In this document: one piece after another, positions 55,779 to 64,000 of the stretch
How positions within the stretch are numbered: position 1 is the first letter of the stretch
Layout of the letters: every line of letters begins with the position of its first letter
NCBI GenBank assembly: GCA_030427505.1
Contig: JAUICH010000002.1
Span: forward strand, 186,001-250,000
Reading direction: 5' to 3'
Length of the DNA: 64,000 nt
Source: Verrucomicrobiia bacterium
Lineage (GTDB): Bacteria > Verrucomicrobiota > Verrucomicrobiia > Verrucomicrobiales > DEV007
Notes under the pieces: model-generated
Databases searched by the model: none
What the model was told of the DNA's origin: nothing
What the model saw: only the letters and a program-made list of their open reading frames with translations
Made by a program: the position numbers and the translations under genes

Positions 55779-56078
55779 CTAGTTTGTCTCCCGTTCCTTC
55801 CAGTAGCCTGGCTGGCGCATCAAACGCATGACGGAGATTACTTGCAAGGCATCGGAATCGAGAACCCGGTAAATCAAAGCATAGGGAAAAACTTCAAAGC
55901 GGCTTTTTCTGAGATTGCCATCAAATGGGGCATTTCTCTCAGGATCAGCCGCCATCCTGGTCTCAGCTTGCTTCCAATCTGCCAAAAACCGTCGAACCAG
56001 CCCTTCCTGTTGGGACTCATACCAACCAGCGGCCTCCATTGCTTCGTCGAAGGCCTCGGAAACGTAGAGGACTTTCAC
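55779..56078 (-). CDS. RelE/ParE family toxin
   Basis: A 99-residue ParE/RelE-like protein: FDEAMEAAGWYESQQEGLVRRFLADW, then the strand-rich RKSRFEVFPYALIYRVLDSDALQVISVMRLMRQPGYW. The conserved R in RKSRF and the IYRV strand fit ParE-type toxins, which inhibit gyrase or cut mRNA. The gene overlaps the upstream antitoxin-like gene by four bases (ATGA) in the classic antitoxin-first order. Confidence 0.85.
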   Translation of the reverse strand: MKVLYVSEAFDEAMEAAGWYESQQEGLVRRFLADWKQAETRMAADPERNAPFDGNLRKSRFEVFPYALIYRVLDSDALQVISVMRLMRQPGYWKERETN

Positions 56079-56329
56079 TCCCCAGTTTTGGTTCCAAAGC
56101 GCTCGTTAACGCGATGCCAAACCTCTTCCTGAGGGATGAGATTCGATTTACCAGCATCGACGTCACGCACCCTTCTCCAAAGCTCTTCCCGCCACTCCGG
56201 ACTGATGCTGTTGCTCTGTTCCTGCTCTAGGCTCTCCAGGAGCCGAGTCATGAGTTTGGAACGCTCGAGAAGAGGAAGATGAAGCACAGCTTCTTCGATC
56301 TCCTCATAGTGGTTGGTCGCAGTCGCCAT
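56075..56329 (-). CDS. antitoxin of the ParE-type pair (addiction module protein)
   Basis: An 84-residue protein with the pattern of the small addiction-module antitoxins: EEIEEAVLHLPLLERSKLMTRLLESLEQEQ, then PEWREELWRRVRDVDAGKSNLIPQEEVWHRV. The N-terminal helices would form the DNA-binding or dimer part and the C-terminal helix would wrap the toxin. It is co-translated with the ParE-like toxin. The pair sits between cysN and the iron-uptake genes without visible repeats. Confidence 0.85.
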   Translation of the reverse strand: MATATNHYEEIEEAVLHLPLLERSKLMTRLLESLEQEQSNSISPEWREELWRRVRDVDAGKSNLIPQEEVWHRVNERFGTKTGE

Positions 56330-56431
56330 AGATGGAAATTAAGTTCTATGGCAACGATTTTCCAGACTCTTTCGAAAAGAGGGAATCTGAGGCTGAGGGG
56401 ATACGGGCCAATTTAGCGTCCGCTTTGTCTT

Positions 56432-58816
56432 TCATACTCGCTCCCGGATTGCTCCTTTCGAAGAAGGCGGTGGGGTCTGGCCGGCCGTCTGGGCGGTCTG
56501 TGGTTGGAGAGCGCTTTGTTGGGCCTTTTCCTTCTTTACCTTGGCGGAGCGCTTGCTTTTCCACTTCACCCAGAGCCAGGCGGCGCCGATGTAGGCCAGC
56601 CCCAACGGCGGAATGAGGATGCCTTCCCACGAGGGGTAAAGGCCGAACCAGGTGCCCGCCCATGGGGGAATGTCCAGTCCGGTGATGGGGTGTACCGGCA
56701 ACCAGCCGACCGTCTGGAAAAGACGGACTGTGGACCCGAGGAAGGTAACCAGCACGGTCACGACCAGAATGCCGGTAAAGACCAGCATCTTCCGGTAAGG
56801 CAGCTTGGCGCCGATGACGAAGACCGCGCCCCCGCAGGCGCACACCAGCGCGCCACCAACGAGCAGGCCGGTAAGGACGGGCCGCAGCCCGGCTTCCAGC
56901 AGGAGGGACTGAAGGAAGAGCACCGTTTCAAAGCCCTCGCGGTAAATGGTAAGGAACCCCACCCCGATCATGGCGAGCGCCGTGGAGCGGCTTTCGCTGC
57001 CTTCGTTCACCGCTTTGGTCAGGTGGCGGAGCTTCGCGTTCCAGTTCACCCAGTACATCTTGTGAAAGATCCAGTTCGTTACGATGAGCAGCACGATGAC
57101 GGCCAGGACGGAGACCACCGCTTCCAGGCGTTCGCCGTAGTCGGCGAAGCCGCCAATGATCATGCGGGACAGGATGAAGGTAAGCGCGGATGCGAGGATC
57201 GCGCCAAAGGCGCCGAGCCCGATGCGGCGGCGGGTCCGGCGGTTTTCCGCGCCCCGCAGGCCAGCCAGGATGGCGGCGAGAATGACCACGGCCTCCAGGC
57301 CTTCCCGCATGACGACCGTGACGGTGGTGTAGACCGCCGTGGCGGGGGAAAGATTCATCTGCAGGAGGGCGCCACAGCGGTTGGCGAGATCGATGGCGTT
57401 CTCGTAGGCGAGTGACAGGCGCTCGTCCGGGGCGCGGGCATCCAGGGTGGCCTTGATGCCGGGCCGTTCGTCCGTTCCATCGAGGAAGGCGCGCTCCGCT
57501 TCCATGGCGAGTTCCGGATCGCGGGGGAGGGTGCGGATCTCGATCTCCAGGTCGAAATTCGTGTAGGCTTCCAGCCGCAGGCGTTCCGCTTCCTTCCAGT
57601 CTCCCTCCTTGGCGGCGACGAGGGAATCCCCCAACAGAGTGCGGATGTCCAGGAGGGTTTCGGCGACGACTTCGCTGGCCTTACCCGCCCGGCGGAGGGA
57701 GACGCCGAAGTGATCTTCCAGCAGATTCATGGCTCCGGAGGCATGCTTCTGAATGCTTGCCAGTGGCGCCTTGTGGTTGATTTCCGTTTCCAGCGATTCC
57801 ACCTCCGCGACCAGGGCGGCGCCGTGACCTTCTTTCAGGACTTCGGCTTTGTTGCGCTGCCAGGGAGCCTGTAGTTCGTCGATGATCTGCCGGGCCTGAA
57901 TGGTGAATTGCTGGGCTTCCCGGTACTCCAGCGGCACGGTAATCTGACCGTCGCGGACCCCGGCCTGATATTCCATGGGGACGAGCTTGAGGAGCTTGAT
58001 CAGGAGGTATTCGCGGTTTGCCGCCTCGTCATCCGTCAGCAGGCTGGGCAGGGAAGACTGCACCGTGTCCTTCCATTCGGCGAAGCTCTGCTCGTCGATG
58101 CCGCCTGCCAGGAGGAGGTCCAATGTCGAAGTGTAGGTGGTCAGGCCGCTGTCCACCAACTGAAGTAGACGGGCCGGGAACTCCGCCAGGCTGTCGATCT
58201 CCGCGGCGCGGGCGGCGAAGAGCTCCGGCGTGGCGCGGTCTTGTTCGATCAGCCGCTTCAGGTAGTCGGATTTCTCCCGGATGAGGGTGGTTTTCCATAC
58301 GAGATATTCGCGGGCGAGGAGTTGGGTCGCGGCGTCGCGTTGGGAAGAGCGAGTGGTTTGCAGGGCGAGCGCGCCCTGAATGGCGTCCGCGTACTTTGGC
58401 AGGTGGATGAGGGCCCGCCAGGCCTTGGCCTCTTCGATTCGTTTTTCCTGGTGCGCCGCTATCATCTCGAGCGCCAGCGCGTGCTCGATGCGCCCTTGCC
58501 AGGCGCCCGCCACCCGGGCGGCGTCGGCTGGCTCGGGGAGGTTGGAGGGTAGCTCTCCCTGCCACAATTTCTTGGCTCCGGCCGTGTGAAAGTGGTTTCG
58601 GAAGGCGAGAGTCTTCTTGCGGGCTTCGCCCCACTTCGCGGCGTCCAGGCGATTGCCATAGAGATCCAGAAACACCACATCCCAAGCCCGGCGCATGGCG
58701 GAGCAGTCGTCCATGACGTCCGCCGCGCGAAGCCCGGACGCCCCCAACAGACACAACAACGCGAACACACCGGCTCCGAGAAGGGACGGCCGGCCGCGGC
58801 GGGAGAAGAGAGTCAT
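56432..58816 (-). CDS. FTR1 family iron permease with long N-terminal domain
   Basis: A 794-residue protein. Residues 1-31 are a signal-like segment (LFSRRGRPSLLGAGVFALLCLLGASGLRAA). Up to about residue 490 is soluble and helical, exported, without a named domain; it may bind iron or a redox partner. The C-terminal ~290 residues form the FTR1/EfeU permease with two REGxE motifs, REGLE (504-508) and REGFE (626-630), in membrane helices, the iron-binding signature. Downstream of the imelysin gene by 32 bases. Inferred to be ferrous or ferric iron uptake. Confidence 0.9.
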   Translation of the reverse strand: MTLFSRRGRPSLLGAGVFALLCLLGASGLRAADVMDDCSAMRRAWDVVFLDLYGNRLDAAKWGEARKKTLAFRNHFHTAGAKKLWQGELPSNLPEPADAARVAGAWQGRIEHALALEMIAAHQEKRIEEAKAWRALIHLPKYADAIQGALALQTTRSSQRDAATQLLAREYLVWKTTLIREKSDYLKRLIEQDRATPELFAARAAEIDSLAEFPARLLQLVDSGLTTYTSTLDLLLAGGIDEQSFAEWKDTVQSSLPSLLTDDEAANREYLLIKLLKLVPMEYQAGVRDGQITVPLEYREAQQFTIQARQIIDELQAPWQRNKAEVLKEGHGAALVAEVESLETEINHKAPLASIQKHASGAMNLLEDHFGVSLRRAGKASEVVAETLLDIRTLLGDSLVAAKEGDWKEAERLRLEAYTNFDLEIEIRTLPRDPELAMEAERAFLDGTDERPGIKATLDARAPDERLSLAYENAIDLANRCGALLQMNLSPATAVYTTVTVVMREGLEAVVILAAILAGLRGAENRRTRRRIGLGAFGAILASALTFILSRMIIGGFADYGERLEAVVSVLAVIVLLIVTNWIFHKMYWVNWNAKLRHLTKAVNEGSESRSTALAMIGVGFLTIYREGFETVLFLQSLLLEAGLRPVLTGLLVGGALVCACGGAVFVIGAKLPYRKMLVFTGILVVTVLVTFLGSTVRLFQTVGWLPVHPITGLDIPPWAGTWFGLYPSWEGILIPPLGLAYIGAAWLWVKWKSKRSAKVKKEKAQQSALQPQTAQTAGQTPPPSSKGAIRERV

Positions 58817-58848
58817 GAGTATGGACTGTTTTGGTGATTCAGCCAGGA

Positions 58849-59883
58849 TCAGGCCGATACCGATATGGCTAACAGAGCGGCGGCCTGCTTGATCTGGGGC
58901 ACGAGCTGATCCGTCTTGGCTTTCGCCTGGTTCGCCAGTTCGTCAATTTCCGCCGCGCTCATGGTGTCCTTTTTCTCCCGTTCAGCCAGTCGATCCAGGA
59001 AGGTCAGGATCTCGTCGAAGCCGTTGCTGGCCGCCTTGGCGAGCGCTTTGTCCTTTTCCGCTACGCGGGTATCCACTGCTTCATACATGATGGCGCAGCT
59101 TTTCATGATGCCCTTCATGTCTGAGACACGGCTGACGGCGAAGAAGCGGCCGGATTGCGTCTCCGTGTAGCGGGATTCCTTCCAGTCCTCAAAATACTCG
59201 CTGAGCGTGGGTGTCATGGTGATGAGGGCGTCGAAGCAGTCCTGTTCGCTGGGTTGCCAGGCCTTGGCGTCGGCCAGGAGTTGGCTCAGCTTGGCGGAGG
59301 TGTCCGCAGCGATGGCGGTGAGAATCTCCGCTTTCGGGAGGGATTCGCGGGGCGCGACCGTGCCGTCGCCGTTCAAGTCGAGCGGGACCACCAGGGCCGG
59401 ATCCCCACCCCAGAGGGCGGGTTCGATGATGTAGGTAAACCCGGCGCCGGGTTGTTCGAGGGTCTCGCCGGTGGAAAGGCGCAGCACCAGGGGGGAGACC
59501 TCCTCGGGCGCGCCTTCGCCTTTGGGCACGCCGGCATCCAGATAAATGTCGTAGCTGGCCAGTTCGTCGACTCCCGCCACGATGCCTTCCACGGTTTCGT
59601 AGCCGTAGCTGTCGATCGCCTTGTAATTTTCCCGCATATTACCGATGAGCGCTTCGAGTTCTGGGCCTTTGGTGGCGGCGGCTTTGGCATAGTCGCCATC
59701 GGACTCCGCGAGGATGGCGGCATAGGCCTGGGCGTTTTTCTCGAAGTCCTTTCCGGCCGCGTCTACCTTTTCCAAGGTGGAGACGAGGTAGTCTTTGACG
59801 CCGGACGTGTCTTTGTCTTCGGCCGTGGCCGCGCTGGCAAGCGACAGGAAGGCGGCGACCGCGAGGTGAACTGGGAATTTCAT
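58849..59883 (-). CDS. imelysin-like (EfeO/EfeM type) iron-uptake lipoprotein or periplasmic protein
   Basis: A 344-residue exported protein with a signal peptide (1-21, ending ATA). The helical body resembles imelysin (peptidase M75) proteins: YGYETVEGIVAGVDELASYDIYLDAG and EQDCFDALITMTPTLSEYF. A LDLNGDGTVAP stretch (about 169-179) looks like an EF-hand loop. It has no lipobox cysteine at the signal end. Imelysin proteins assist iron transport, and the FTR1 permease gene follows directly, so both form an Efe-like uptake pair. A dye-peroxidase EfeB is not present here. Confidence 0.88.
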   Translation of the reverse strand: MKFPVHLAVAAFLSLASAATAEDKDTSGVKDYLVSTLEKVDAAGKDFEKNAQAYAAILAESDGDYAKAAATKGPELEALIGNMRENYKAIDSYGYETVEGIVAGVDELASYDIYLDAGVPKGEGAPEEVSPLVLRLSTGETLEQPGAGFTYIIEPALWGGDPALVVPLDLNGDGTVAPRESLPKAEILTAIAADTSAKLSQLLADAKAWQPSEQDCFDALITMTPTLSEYFEDWKESRYTETQSGRFFAVSRVSDMKGIMKSCAIMYEAVDTRVAEKDKALAKAASNGFDEILTFLDRLAEREKKDTMSAAEIDELANQAKAKTDQLVPQIKQAAALLAISVSA

Positions 59884-60057
59884 GATTTCGGGGCTGTTTC
59901 CGTGGATGAAAGCGGGAGGTCGAATGGAAACAGTCCGCGAGAATGCCTCAGCGGGCCAGCTGGAGCGGTTTTGGCGGAATGCTATTTTTTAGCGGTAGAT
60001 TGCGGAGAAGGCGCGCGGGGGAGGTCAAAAACCTGGAGCCGAAGGCGGCAATCAAGG

Positions 60058-60086
60058 TTGACCCTGGGTTGTATTTGGAATAAAAA
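60058..60086 (+). promoter_or_regulatory. candidate promoter upstream of the small membrane protein
   Basis: TTGACC at 60058-60063, a 17-base spacer and TAAAAA at 60081-60086, 31 bases before the ATG at 60118. The spacing is ideal and the -35 good; the -10 is fair. The rest of 59884-60117 is GC-rich and empty. Confidence 0.4.
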
Positions 60087-60117
60087 CTATGGGAATCTTA
60101 ACAGATCTGGTTCTTTC

Positions 60118-60531
60118 ATGGCCTTCTTCCTCAAGTACCTGGAGTTGATCCTGACCGCGATCGGTTTCGTGCTTTGCGTGCTTCTGGCTTTGTTTCTTCC
60201 CGAAGAAATGGGGGGCAACCGGTGGAAGCTGTTGGCGATGATCGCTATTGGCGTCAGCGTGATTGACGGGCTGATTTTTTTCGCGGTCCGCCACAATCAG
60301 CGAAAGTCCCGAGCCTCCGCGATTAAAGAGGTGGCCACGATGATGAACGACCGGATCACCAACTACCTGACGGTGATCCGAAACTATTCAGGCAGCCGGG
60401 AGAGGGATAAGCGGGAACAGGCCGAAGCGGCCATCGAGGAAGTCACCAGCATCGTCGCCAATCTTTCCGAGGAGTCGATCCAGAACTGGAAGGTCCGCTA
60501 CGCCAACCTGCTGAAAGAGCGGAACCTTTGA
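60118..60531 (+). CDS. small membrane protein with helical cytoplasmic tail
   Basis: A 137-residue protein. The true start is the ATG at 60118; the long frame back to 59155 lies antisense to the imelysin gene. Two membrane helices (about 9-27 and 37-58) precede a basic hinge (RHNQRKSR) and a helical tail with MMNDRITNYLTVIRNYSGSRERDKREQAEAAIEEV. The NYLTVI segment loosely resembles the dimerisation helix of histidine kinases but lacks a histidine. No catalytic domain follows. Function unknown. Convergent with queH. Confidence 0.65.
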   Translation: MAFFLKYLELILTAIGFVLCVLLALFLPEEMGGNRWKLLAMIAIGVSVIDGLIFFAVRHNQRKSRASAIKEVATMMNDRITNYLTVIRNYSGSRERDKREQAEAAIEEVTSIVANLSEESIQNWKVRYANLLKERNL

Positions 60532-60552
60532 CGTGGCTTGGGCAGCCACCGG

Positions 60553-61293
60553 CTATTCGCCGTTGGCTTCGTCCACGCCTTCGCGGCCGTAGAACTTCAC
60601 CTTGCGCTTGATCTTGGGCCGGCCTTTGGATTCCCGCCAGGCGTTGGTATCGCGCAGGCTGTAGACGCAGCCGCAGTATTCCTGCTGGTAGAATTCCTCG
60701 TCCTTGGAAATCTCGATCATTCGCTGGCTGCCGCCTTGTTTCCGCCAGTTGAAGGTCCAGTATTCCATCTCCGGGTAGCGGGACGCGGCCCGCACTCCAC
60801 AGCCATTGATCTGGTCCATGTTCTTCCAGCGGGAAATGCCCAGGGTGCTGGAGATCAGCTTGTAGCCGTGCTCGTGCGCGTAGTGGGCGGTGCGCTCAAA
60901 GCGCATGTCGAAGCATACGGTGCAGCGTTCCCCGCGCTCCGGCGCCATCTCCAGGCCCGCCGTCCGGTCGAACCAGTTCTTCGCGTCGTAGTCCGCGTCG
61001 ATGAACTCCATCCCCAGCTTTTCCGCATAGCGGATGTTCTCCTGCTTGCGGATCTCGTACTCGTCGCGCGGGTGGATGTTCGGGTTGTAGAAAAAGATCG
61101 TGGTCTCGATCTTCGAAGCCGCCAGCGCGTCCATGATTTCCGCCGCGCAGGGCGCGCAGCAGGAGTGCAGGAGAATGCGTTCCTCACCGTTCGGTGTGTC
61201 GAGCACCGGACGGTCGTAGTTCTCCACCGAAAAGCGGGACATCTCGCTGCCGGCTTTTTCAGCAGTGGAAGACGTTTTCGAGGAATCAGACAT
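60553..61293 (-). CDS. queH: epoxyqueuosine reductase QueH
   Basis: Catalyses the last step of queuosine synthesis, epoxyqueuosine to queuosine in tRNA. The 246 residues have a ~38-residue extension, then LLHSCCAPC with C45, C46 and C49, [35 protein letters not shown] with two more cysteines, and a C-terminal [12 protein letters not shown]. This is the DUF208/QueH type, not the cobalamin-dependent QueG type. No other queuosine genes are in the window. It stands alone on the minus strand. Confidence 0.95.
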   Translation of the reverse strand: MSDSSKTSSTAEKAGSEMSRFSVENYDRPVLDTPNGEERILLHSCCAPCAAEIMDALAASKIETTIFFYNPNIHPRDEYEIRKQENIRYAEKLGMEFIDADYDAKNWFDRTAGLEMAPERGERCTVCFDMRFERTAHYAHEHGYKLISSTLGISRWKNMDQINGCGVRAASRYPEMEYWTFNWRKQGGSQRMIEISKDEEFYQQEYCGCVYSLRDTNAWRESKGRPKIKRKVKFYGREGVDEANGE

Positions 61294-61374
61294 GACGGGC
61301 CAACACTATAGAGGCACCCGCCTCCGGGGCCAAAAGGAAATGCGGACGGCCCGTCCCGTTCCGGGGTCCGCCAG

Positions 61375-62292
61375 TTATTCCACGGCGGGTTTCCCGAGGT
61401 GCTTCTTAAAGAAGGCGTCCGCCTGATCCACCGTTTCATCAATCCACGCCTGCCCCATCCAGAAGGGATGTGGGGCCTCTTTCAGGGTGTGGATGCCGGT
61501 ATCGATTCCCAGGGCCTGGAGCTTTTCCATCATTTCCGCGCGTCCGGCTTTCACGGAGTCCAGTTCCGCTTCCAGGAAGAGGATGGGCGGAACGCCGGGC
61601 CGGACGTGGGTGATGGGGGAGGCTGCTTTGAATAGCTCCGGCCGGCTCTGGTAGTCGCCGCCCAGGAAGAGCTTCGTGCCTTCGTTGGTCCTCTCCAGAT
61701 TTGGCGTCACCAGATCCTGCGGGCCGGCCATGGCTACCGCGGCCTGCACCGCGCTGGATTGTTCAGGGTAGGGGCCATCGCCCTCAAATTCCGGCAGGCC
61801 GGAGGTCATCGCCACCAGGCCCGTCAGGTGACCGCCCGCCGAGCCCCCGATGATGCCGATGTGCGCCGGATCGATCTTCAGTTCGCCTGCCTTGGCCCGC
61901 AGCATTCGGATTGCGGCTTTGCAGTCGTATAGCGCCGCCGGGTAGGGGGCCTCCGTGGAAAGGCGGTAGCTGACCAGCGCCGTCACGTAGCCGCGCTGGG
62001 CCAGGCGCTCCATCATGGGCTTGTCGTTTTCCACCTGCCGGCTTTTCCAGCCGCCGCCGTGAATGTCCAGGATGCAGGGGCGAGGACCGCCCGCGTCCGG
62101 CATGTAAACGAACAGTTCCACGGTGTGCTCGGGATGCTCGGCCACGGTGAAGGTCTGGAGTGTGAATCCCTCAGGCGTGGAGGGTTTCACGTGCACCATC
62201 TTCGGCGGTTCCGCGTGTGCCTGGAAGGTGGCGACACAGAGAAGGGAGGCGAGAAGGAGCCCGTGGAGAATTGAGACGCGGGAGGAGTTCAT
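61375..62292 (-). CDS. secreted alpha/beta hydrolase (esterase/lipase BD-FAE type)
   Basis: A 305-residue exported hydrolase. A signal peptide (1-27) precedes the alpha/beta fold with the oxyanion loop HGGGWKSR (78-85) and the nucleophile S151 in GGSAGGH; an acidic residue near FLEAELDSVKAGR and a histidine in EAPHPFWMG complete the triad. The type is common in polysaccharide-degrading bacteria, where such enzymes remove ester groups. A short remnant-like frame with its own signal peptide overlaps its start by four bases (62289-62480). Confidence 0.88.
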   Translation of the reverse strand: MNSSRVSILHGLLLASLLCVATFQAHAEPPKMVHVKPSTPEGFTLQTFTVAEHPEHTVELFVYMPDAGGPRPCILDIHGGGWKSRQVENDKPMMERLAQRGYVTALVSYRLSTEAPYPAALYDCKAAIRMLRAKAGELKIDPAHIGIIGGSAGGHLTGLVAMTSGLPEFEGDGPYPEQSSAVQAAVAMAGPQDLVTPNLERTNEGTKLFLGGDYQSRPELFKAASPITHVRPGVPPILFLEAELDSVKAGRAEMMEKLQALGIDTGIHTLKEAPHPFWMGQAWIDETVDQADAFFKKHLGKPAVE

Positions 62293-62480
62293 GGGGTACG
62301 CAGTGGGGTAGGGGTTTGGTGGAAAACTTGACGTGCAGCGTAAAGGCCTGGGCTGCGTGGTTCAATCTGGCGACGTCCGGTGGAACTCCCGCGCATTGCG
62401 TATACTTCCGCCGCGCGGACGCCGGGGACCGGTAGCAGGCCCGCCAGGAACGCGCCGAGGAGAGGGTATCGGACTTTCAT
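62289..62480 (-). pseudogene. short frame with signal peptide, possible gene remnant
   Basis: A 63-residue minus-strand frame starts MKVRYPLLGAFLAGLLPVPG and continues VRAAEVYA, a convincing signal peptide, but then has only ~35 residues of Arg/Pro-rich sequence that resemble nothing. Its TGA overlaps the ATG of the esterase-like gene (ATGA), as real upstream genes do. It may be what is left of a secreted protein gene after an internal deletion, or a very small exported protein. Confidence 0.4.
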
Positions 62481-62625
62481 CGAGCCGGGGTTTGCGGGGA
62501 GATCCGCCTCAATGGTTCCGCAAGCCATCCCACTGGTCAACACAGGGAACCAAGGAGTCGCGTTCGCCTGATGGCTCCGTATGGCTAAAGTAGAAGGGCC
62601 GTTTCAACTTCCACGCTGTCCGCCC

Positions 62626-63365
62626 ATGCCCCCATTGGTCCGCAATAGAGCTGTCATTCTCCTCTGGCTATGGGCCTTGGGAAGTGGGCAATCCGCCCTG
62701 GCCGCAGGCTTCGAAGAAGCGCCCTTCTTTGAAACCACCACGGTCTTTCCCACCGCGCCCGGCAACAAACCCAACCACCGCATTCCAGCCCTGATCCAAA
62801 TGCCCGGCGGGGACCTGTTGGCCTTTGCCGAAAAACGGAACGACGGCATTGGCGACGTGGGAAATCACGATCTTGTCCTGAAACGCAGCGCCGACCTTGG
62901 CCAAACCTGGAGTGACGAACAGCTCATTTTCGATGACGGTCCGAACACCTGTACCGACACGACGTTGTGCTTCGATCGCCAGCGGAACCGTCTCTTTCTG
63001 TTCTTCCTGAGAGACAAAAAGGAGTTCGGCTATCTGCGCAGTGATGACGAGGGGCGGACTTCTCCAATCCCGCGTTCTCCTTCCGGCAGGAGGAACACCC
63101 CTGCGGCCGCTACAACCTGACGGCACGCCTCAGCTATGACGAAGGCGAGACCTGGACTGCCGGAAAGACCGTCTACCCACATACCTCATCCTACAGCGAC
63201 CTCGCCGTGCTGCCGGATGGCACGATTGGCATCATCTACGAATGTGGACCGAAAGGCAGTGTTCACTATTGGGACGAGGTGCGGTTTGCCCGCTTCAATC
63301 TGGAATGGTTGACCGGCGGAAATGATACTCTCTTCGGGAATGAGAAAGAGAAGAGCGTTCCGTAA
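62626..63365 (+). pseudogene. broken sialidase-like (exo-alpha-sialidase) gene
   Basis: An N-terminal part (from the ATG at 62626) has a signal peptide and the sialidase start: NKPNHRIPALIQMPGGDLLAF with the RIP motif, KRSADLGQTWS (an Asp-box) and RSDDEGRT (start of a second). There the frame shifts: the sequence continues in another frame with CGRYNLTARLSYDEGETWTAG (a further Asp-box), SSYSDLAVLPDGTIGIIYE and FARFNLEWLTG, the normal sialidase C-terminus, ending at 63365. The middle propeller blades, over 100 residues, are missing, so an internal deletion, perhaps between Asp-boxes, plus frameshift has destroyed the enzyme. Confidence 0.82.
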
Positions 63366-63425
63366 AGACGCGCCCGATTCAGACGGCGCTTTACTTCACC
63401 GCGCCACCGCCGTAGCCATCTGGCC

Positions 63426-64000
63426 ATGAAAATCTCCCTATTTGAATCCGTGCCAGGATTCGGAACCCGAGCCCTGGCTGTGACCGGCGCCTTTTTTCTT
63501 CTTTCTCTCGCCTCTGTTTTTGCGGCGGGAGACCCGGAGGCAAAGGAAGCGCCCCCACAGCGCGAGGCAGTGGAGTGCCACGTTCGCGGCGGCTTGCCAA
63601 ACGTTCTGGCCAAGCTTCGCGCCGGCGGAGAGGAGAAGATTCGAATCGCCTACTTTGGCGGCAGCATTACGGCGGCTCAGGGCTGGCGGGTGAAGTCGTT
63701 CAAGTGGCTTCAGGAGCAGTATCCCCAGGCGCAGTTGGAAGAGATTAATGCCGCCATTGGAGGTACCGGTTCGGATCTGGGCGTCTTTCGCCAGGAGCAG
63801 GACGTGCTGAGCCACGATCCCGATCTCGTGTTTGTAGAGTTTGCCGTAAACGACGGCGGAGCGCCACGCGAACGCATTCACCAAGCCATGGAAGGCATCG
63901 TCCGGCAGATCTGGAAGCACAATCCGAATACCGACATCTGCTACGTTTACACCGTCAGCGAACCCTTCCTGGCCGACCTCCAAGCGGGCAAGCTTTCCAA
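63426..64000 (+). CDS. secreted SGNH/GDSL hydrolase, 3' end beyond window
   Basis: The first 191 residues of an exported SGNH-type esterase. A signal peptide (about 1-34) is followed by YFGGSITAAQGW with the nucleophile S80 (block I), GGTGSD (block II, about 112-117) and VEFAVNDGG with N142 (block III). The block V DxxH lies past the right edge. Such enzymes deacetylate glycans, matching the sulfatases and the neighbouring esterase. It lies 60 bases after the sialidase remnant on the same strand. Confidence 0.88.
   Translation, partial: MKISLFESVPGFGTRALAVTGAFFLLSLASVFAAGDPEAKEAPPQREAVECHVRGGLPNVLAKLRAGGEEKIRIAYFGGSITAAQGWRVKSFKWLQEQYPQAQLEEINAAIGGTGSDLGVFRQEQDVLSHDPDLVFVEFAVNDGGAPRERIHQAMEGIVRQIWKHNPNTDICYVYTVSEPFLADLQAGKLS

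Noticed and set aside
59155-60117. Upstream part of the long plus frame ending at 60531
   Set aside because: This part is antisense to the imelysin gene; only the segment from the ATG at 60118 has normal protein character and a promoter-like sequence before it.

Overview
The window looks like a chromosomal segment from a Verrucomicrobiota bacterium, probably Verrucomicrobiales-like. This is inferred from gene content, not from a marker tree. The clues are three secreted formylglycine-type sulfatases, a TMEM43-like protein, a very small mS38/COX24-like basic protein, many short dispersed intergenic repeats of kinds I recognise from this phylum, and weak or absent Shine-Dalgarno sequences. Most genes are GC-rich. 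Two stretches, about 9.6-15.1 kb and 28.5-29.8 kb, are clearly AT-richer and look acquired.

Layout. 0-6 kb: a cut-off MBL-fold gene, a small lipoprotein, the S41 protease-tsaD pair, a DUF3307 membrane protein, and a DUF6492-type glycosyltransferase with a cyclic-nucleotide-binding protein. 5.9-18 kb: the housekeeping set clpX, clpP, tig, which is broken open. Between clpX and clpP lie a glutathionyl-hydroquinone-reductase-like GST, a decayed second copy of clpP, and an AT-rich four-gene cassette: Dam-type adenine methylase, calcineurin-like phosphoesterase, P-loop ATPase and an unknown protein with a GYEERS motif. The cassette is the best candidate here for an undescribed defence or DNA-processing system. 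18-26 kb: M16 peptidase, YqeY-ispD, two small membrane proteins, and the coupled aroC-cvpA-like-gatB operon.

26-34 kb: hexose-6-phosphate mutarotase, three sulfatases around an AT-rich secreted metallopeptidase, and a DUF1579 protein. 34-40 kb: a PAS-PAS-kinase-receiver hybrid, an orphan ABC-2-like permease followed by YbjN-like and GYF/PH-domain proteins, and alr. 40-50 kb: a HerA-like ATPase, a GNAT enzyme, a TMEM43 homologue, Fpg, and a hisG-small basic protein-TPR row. 50-56 kb: transketolase and a complete sulfate activation operon (cysH, cysC, cysD, cysN), then a toxin-antitoxin pair. 56-64 kb: imelysin plus an extended FTR1 permease (iron uptake), queH, an esterase/lipase-like hydrolase, a sialidase pseudogene and a cut-off SGNH hydrolase.

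How it works together. The sulfatases, sialidase remnant and esterases fit a polysaccharide or glycoprotein scavenger. The cys operon makes PAPS and reduces it, using the non-FeS type of reductase. Intergenic DNA is unusually rich in repeats. A ~174-bp element occurs twice, each time at a stop codon with an apparent 4-bp target duplication. A 217-bp element with perfect 21-bp terminal inverted repeats lies directly beside one of these copies. At least four shorter dispersed families also occur. I saw no tRNA, rRNA or CRISPR array.
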